Assembly: GCF_963259705.1 (NCBI RefSeq)
Contig: NC_081844.1
Location: 13,749,715 to 13,813,714 of the forward strand
Source of the DNA: Myotis daubentonii
Lineage: Eukaryota > Chordata > Mammalia > Chiroptera > Vespertilionidae
Length of the DNA stretch: 64,000 nucleotides
Direction: 5' to 3'
Position 1 is the stretch's first letter. Every line of letters starts with the position of its first letter. The position numbers were made by a program, and so were the translations under genes. Below, one piece after another: positions 63,510 through 64,000 of the stretch. The notes beneath the pieces were generated by a model. The model was given only the letters and a program-made list of their open reading frames with translations. It did no database searches and was not told the origin of the DNA.

Positions 63510-63665
63510 TGTGTGTTTCTGGAATGAGCACTGTGTTTGGGGTCAGAAAACCTAGATTAGTACCTTGCCCTGCCCGGAGTTGATATGTGTTTTGGATGAA
63601 CCATTGTACCTCTCTGACCATATTTTTTTATCATTTGTAAAATAGATGTGCTAAGGATATTGCCT
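63510..63665 (+). repeat. MIR SINE fragment
   Basis: GAGCACTGTGTTTGGGGTCA and TACCTCTCTGACCATATTTT, then ATCATTTGTAAAATAGATG, follow MIR order. Confidence 0.5.
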
Positions 63666-64000
63666 AAATACTTCTATCAACAAGATATTGCGAGGACCAA
63701 AAGAATAAGGGATAATAAGTGTTTGTCAACTGGAGATGCCATGCCATTGTTCTAATTCCCGTGGCTTACTCTCTCCAAGGAGAAGGTATCAGCTTTTGTC
63801 ACATAGGGCCTGGGGTGGTGGGATGCTAGGCATCTTGTAGATCACTGGGCATGATCTGCAGTGGGTGGTGTTCTTGTTACCTTTTTCAAATCGATGTTAC
63901 TGGCATGTAGGCAGTCATTTGCTTCATTAGAAAGGCAACATTGTACTGTTTGCTATGTTACAAACTTGAGCATGTCGGTGATTATAGTTACTATTTATTG

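Overview
The window is vertebrate nuclear DNA, almost certainly from a vespertilionid (vesper) bat. No bacterial or viral genome organisation is present. The bat call rests on repeats seen directly: at least eleven tRNA-derived VES-type SINEs, six HeliBat-type Helitron copies (ends in CTAG, terminal palindrome of the GTGCA...TGTGCAC type), several recent hAT elements with 8-bp target duplications, and two SPIN ('space invader') hAT elements.

Only two protein-coding genes can be supported, and they are convergent (tail to tail), as in the mammalian NEFM-NEFL locus. NEFL (neurofilament light) is on the + strand: TATA box at 5999, four coding exons between 6130 and 9806, and candidate poly(A) signals from about 10.1 to 11.5 kb. 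NEFM (neurofilament medium) is on the - strand: TATA box at 39232-39227, three coding exons between 39168 and 34399, and a poly(A) signal at 33934-33929. All splice junctions are GT-AG. The spliced reading frames are open, 542 codons for NEFL and 872 for NEFM, both close to known mammalian lengths. The two proteins co-polymerise into type IV intermediate filaments in axons. Their first exons share the same architecture, the exon 2 pieces are both 125 nt, and the helix-termination motif is split at the same place.

Layout: 1-5.9 kb, NEFL upstream DNA with microsatellites, one VES and possible conserved non-coding stretches; 5.9-11.5 kb, NEFL; 11.5-33.9 kb, intergenic DNA dense in transposons (L2, MIR, MaLR LTRs, Tigger with a nested hAT, hAT copies, SPIN, VES, Helitrons); 33.9-39.4 kb, NEFM; 39.4-64 kb, NEFM upstream DNA with a long polypyrimidine tract, older repeats, a nested MaLR pair, the second SPIN, a 30-bp minisatellite, and a 2.6-kb head-to-tail array of three Helitrons.

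I found no new biological system. The best second-look items are the horizontally acquired SPIN elements, the Helitron array with its internal minisatellite, a CTCF-like motif carried by Helitrons, a hAT copy that keeps a fragment resembling a transposase C-terminus, and the NEFM tail, which has only three KSP sites and an expanded 7-residue Lys/Glu repeat. Repeat family names are from memory of consensus sequences and were not checked with a repeat search.
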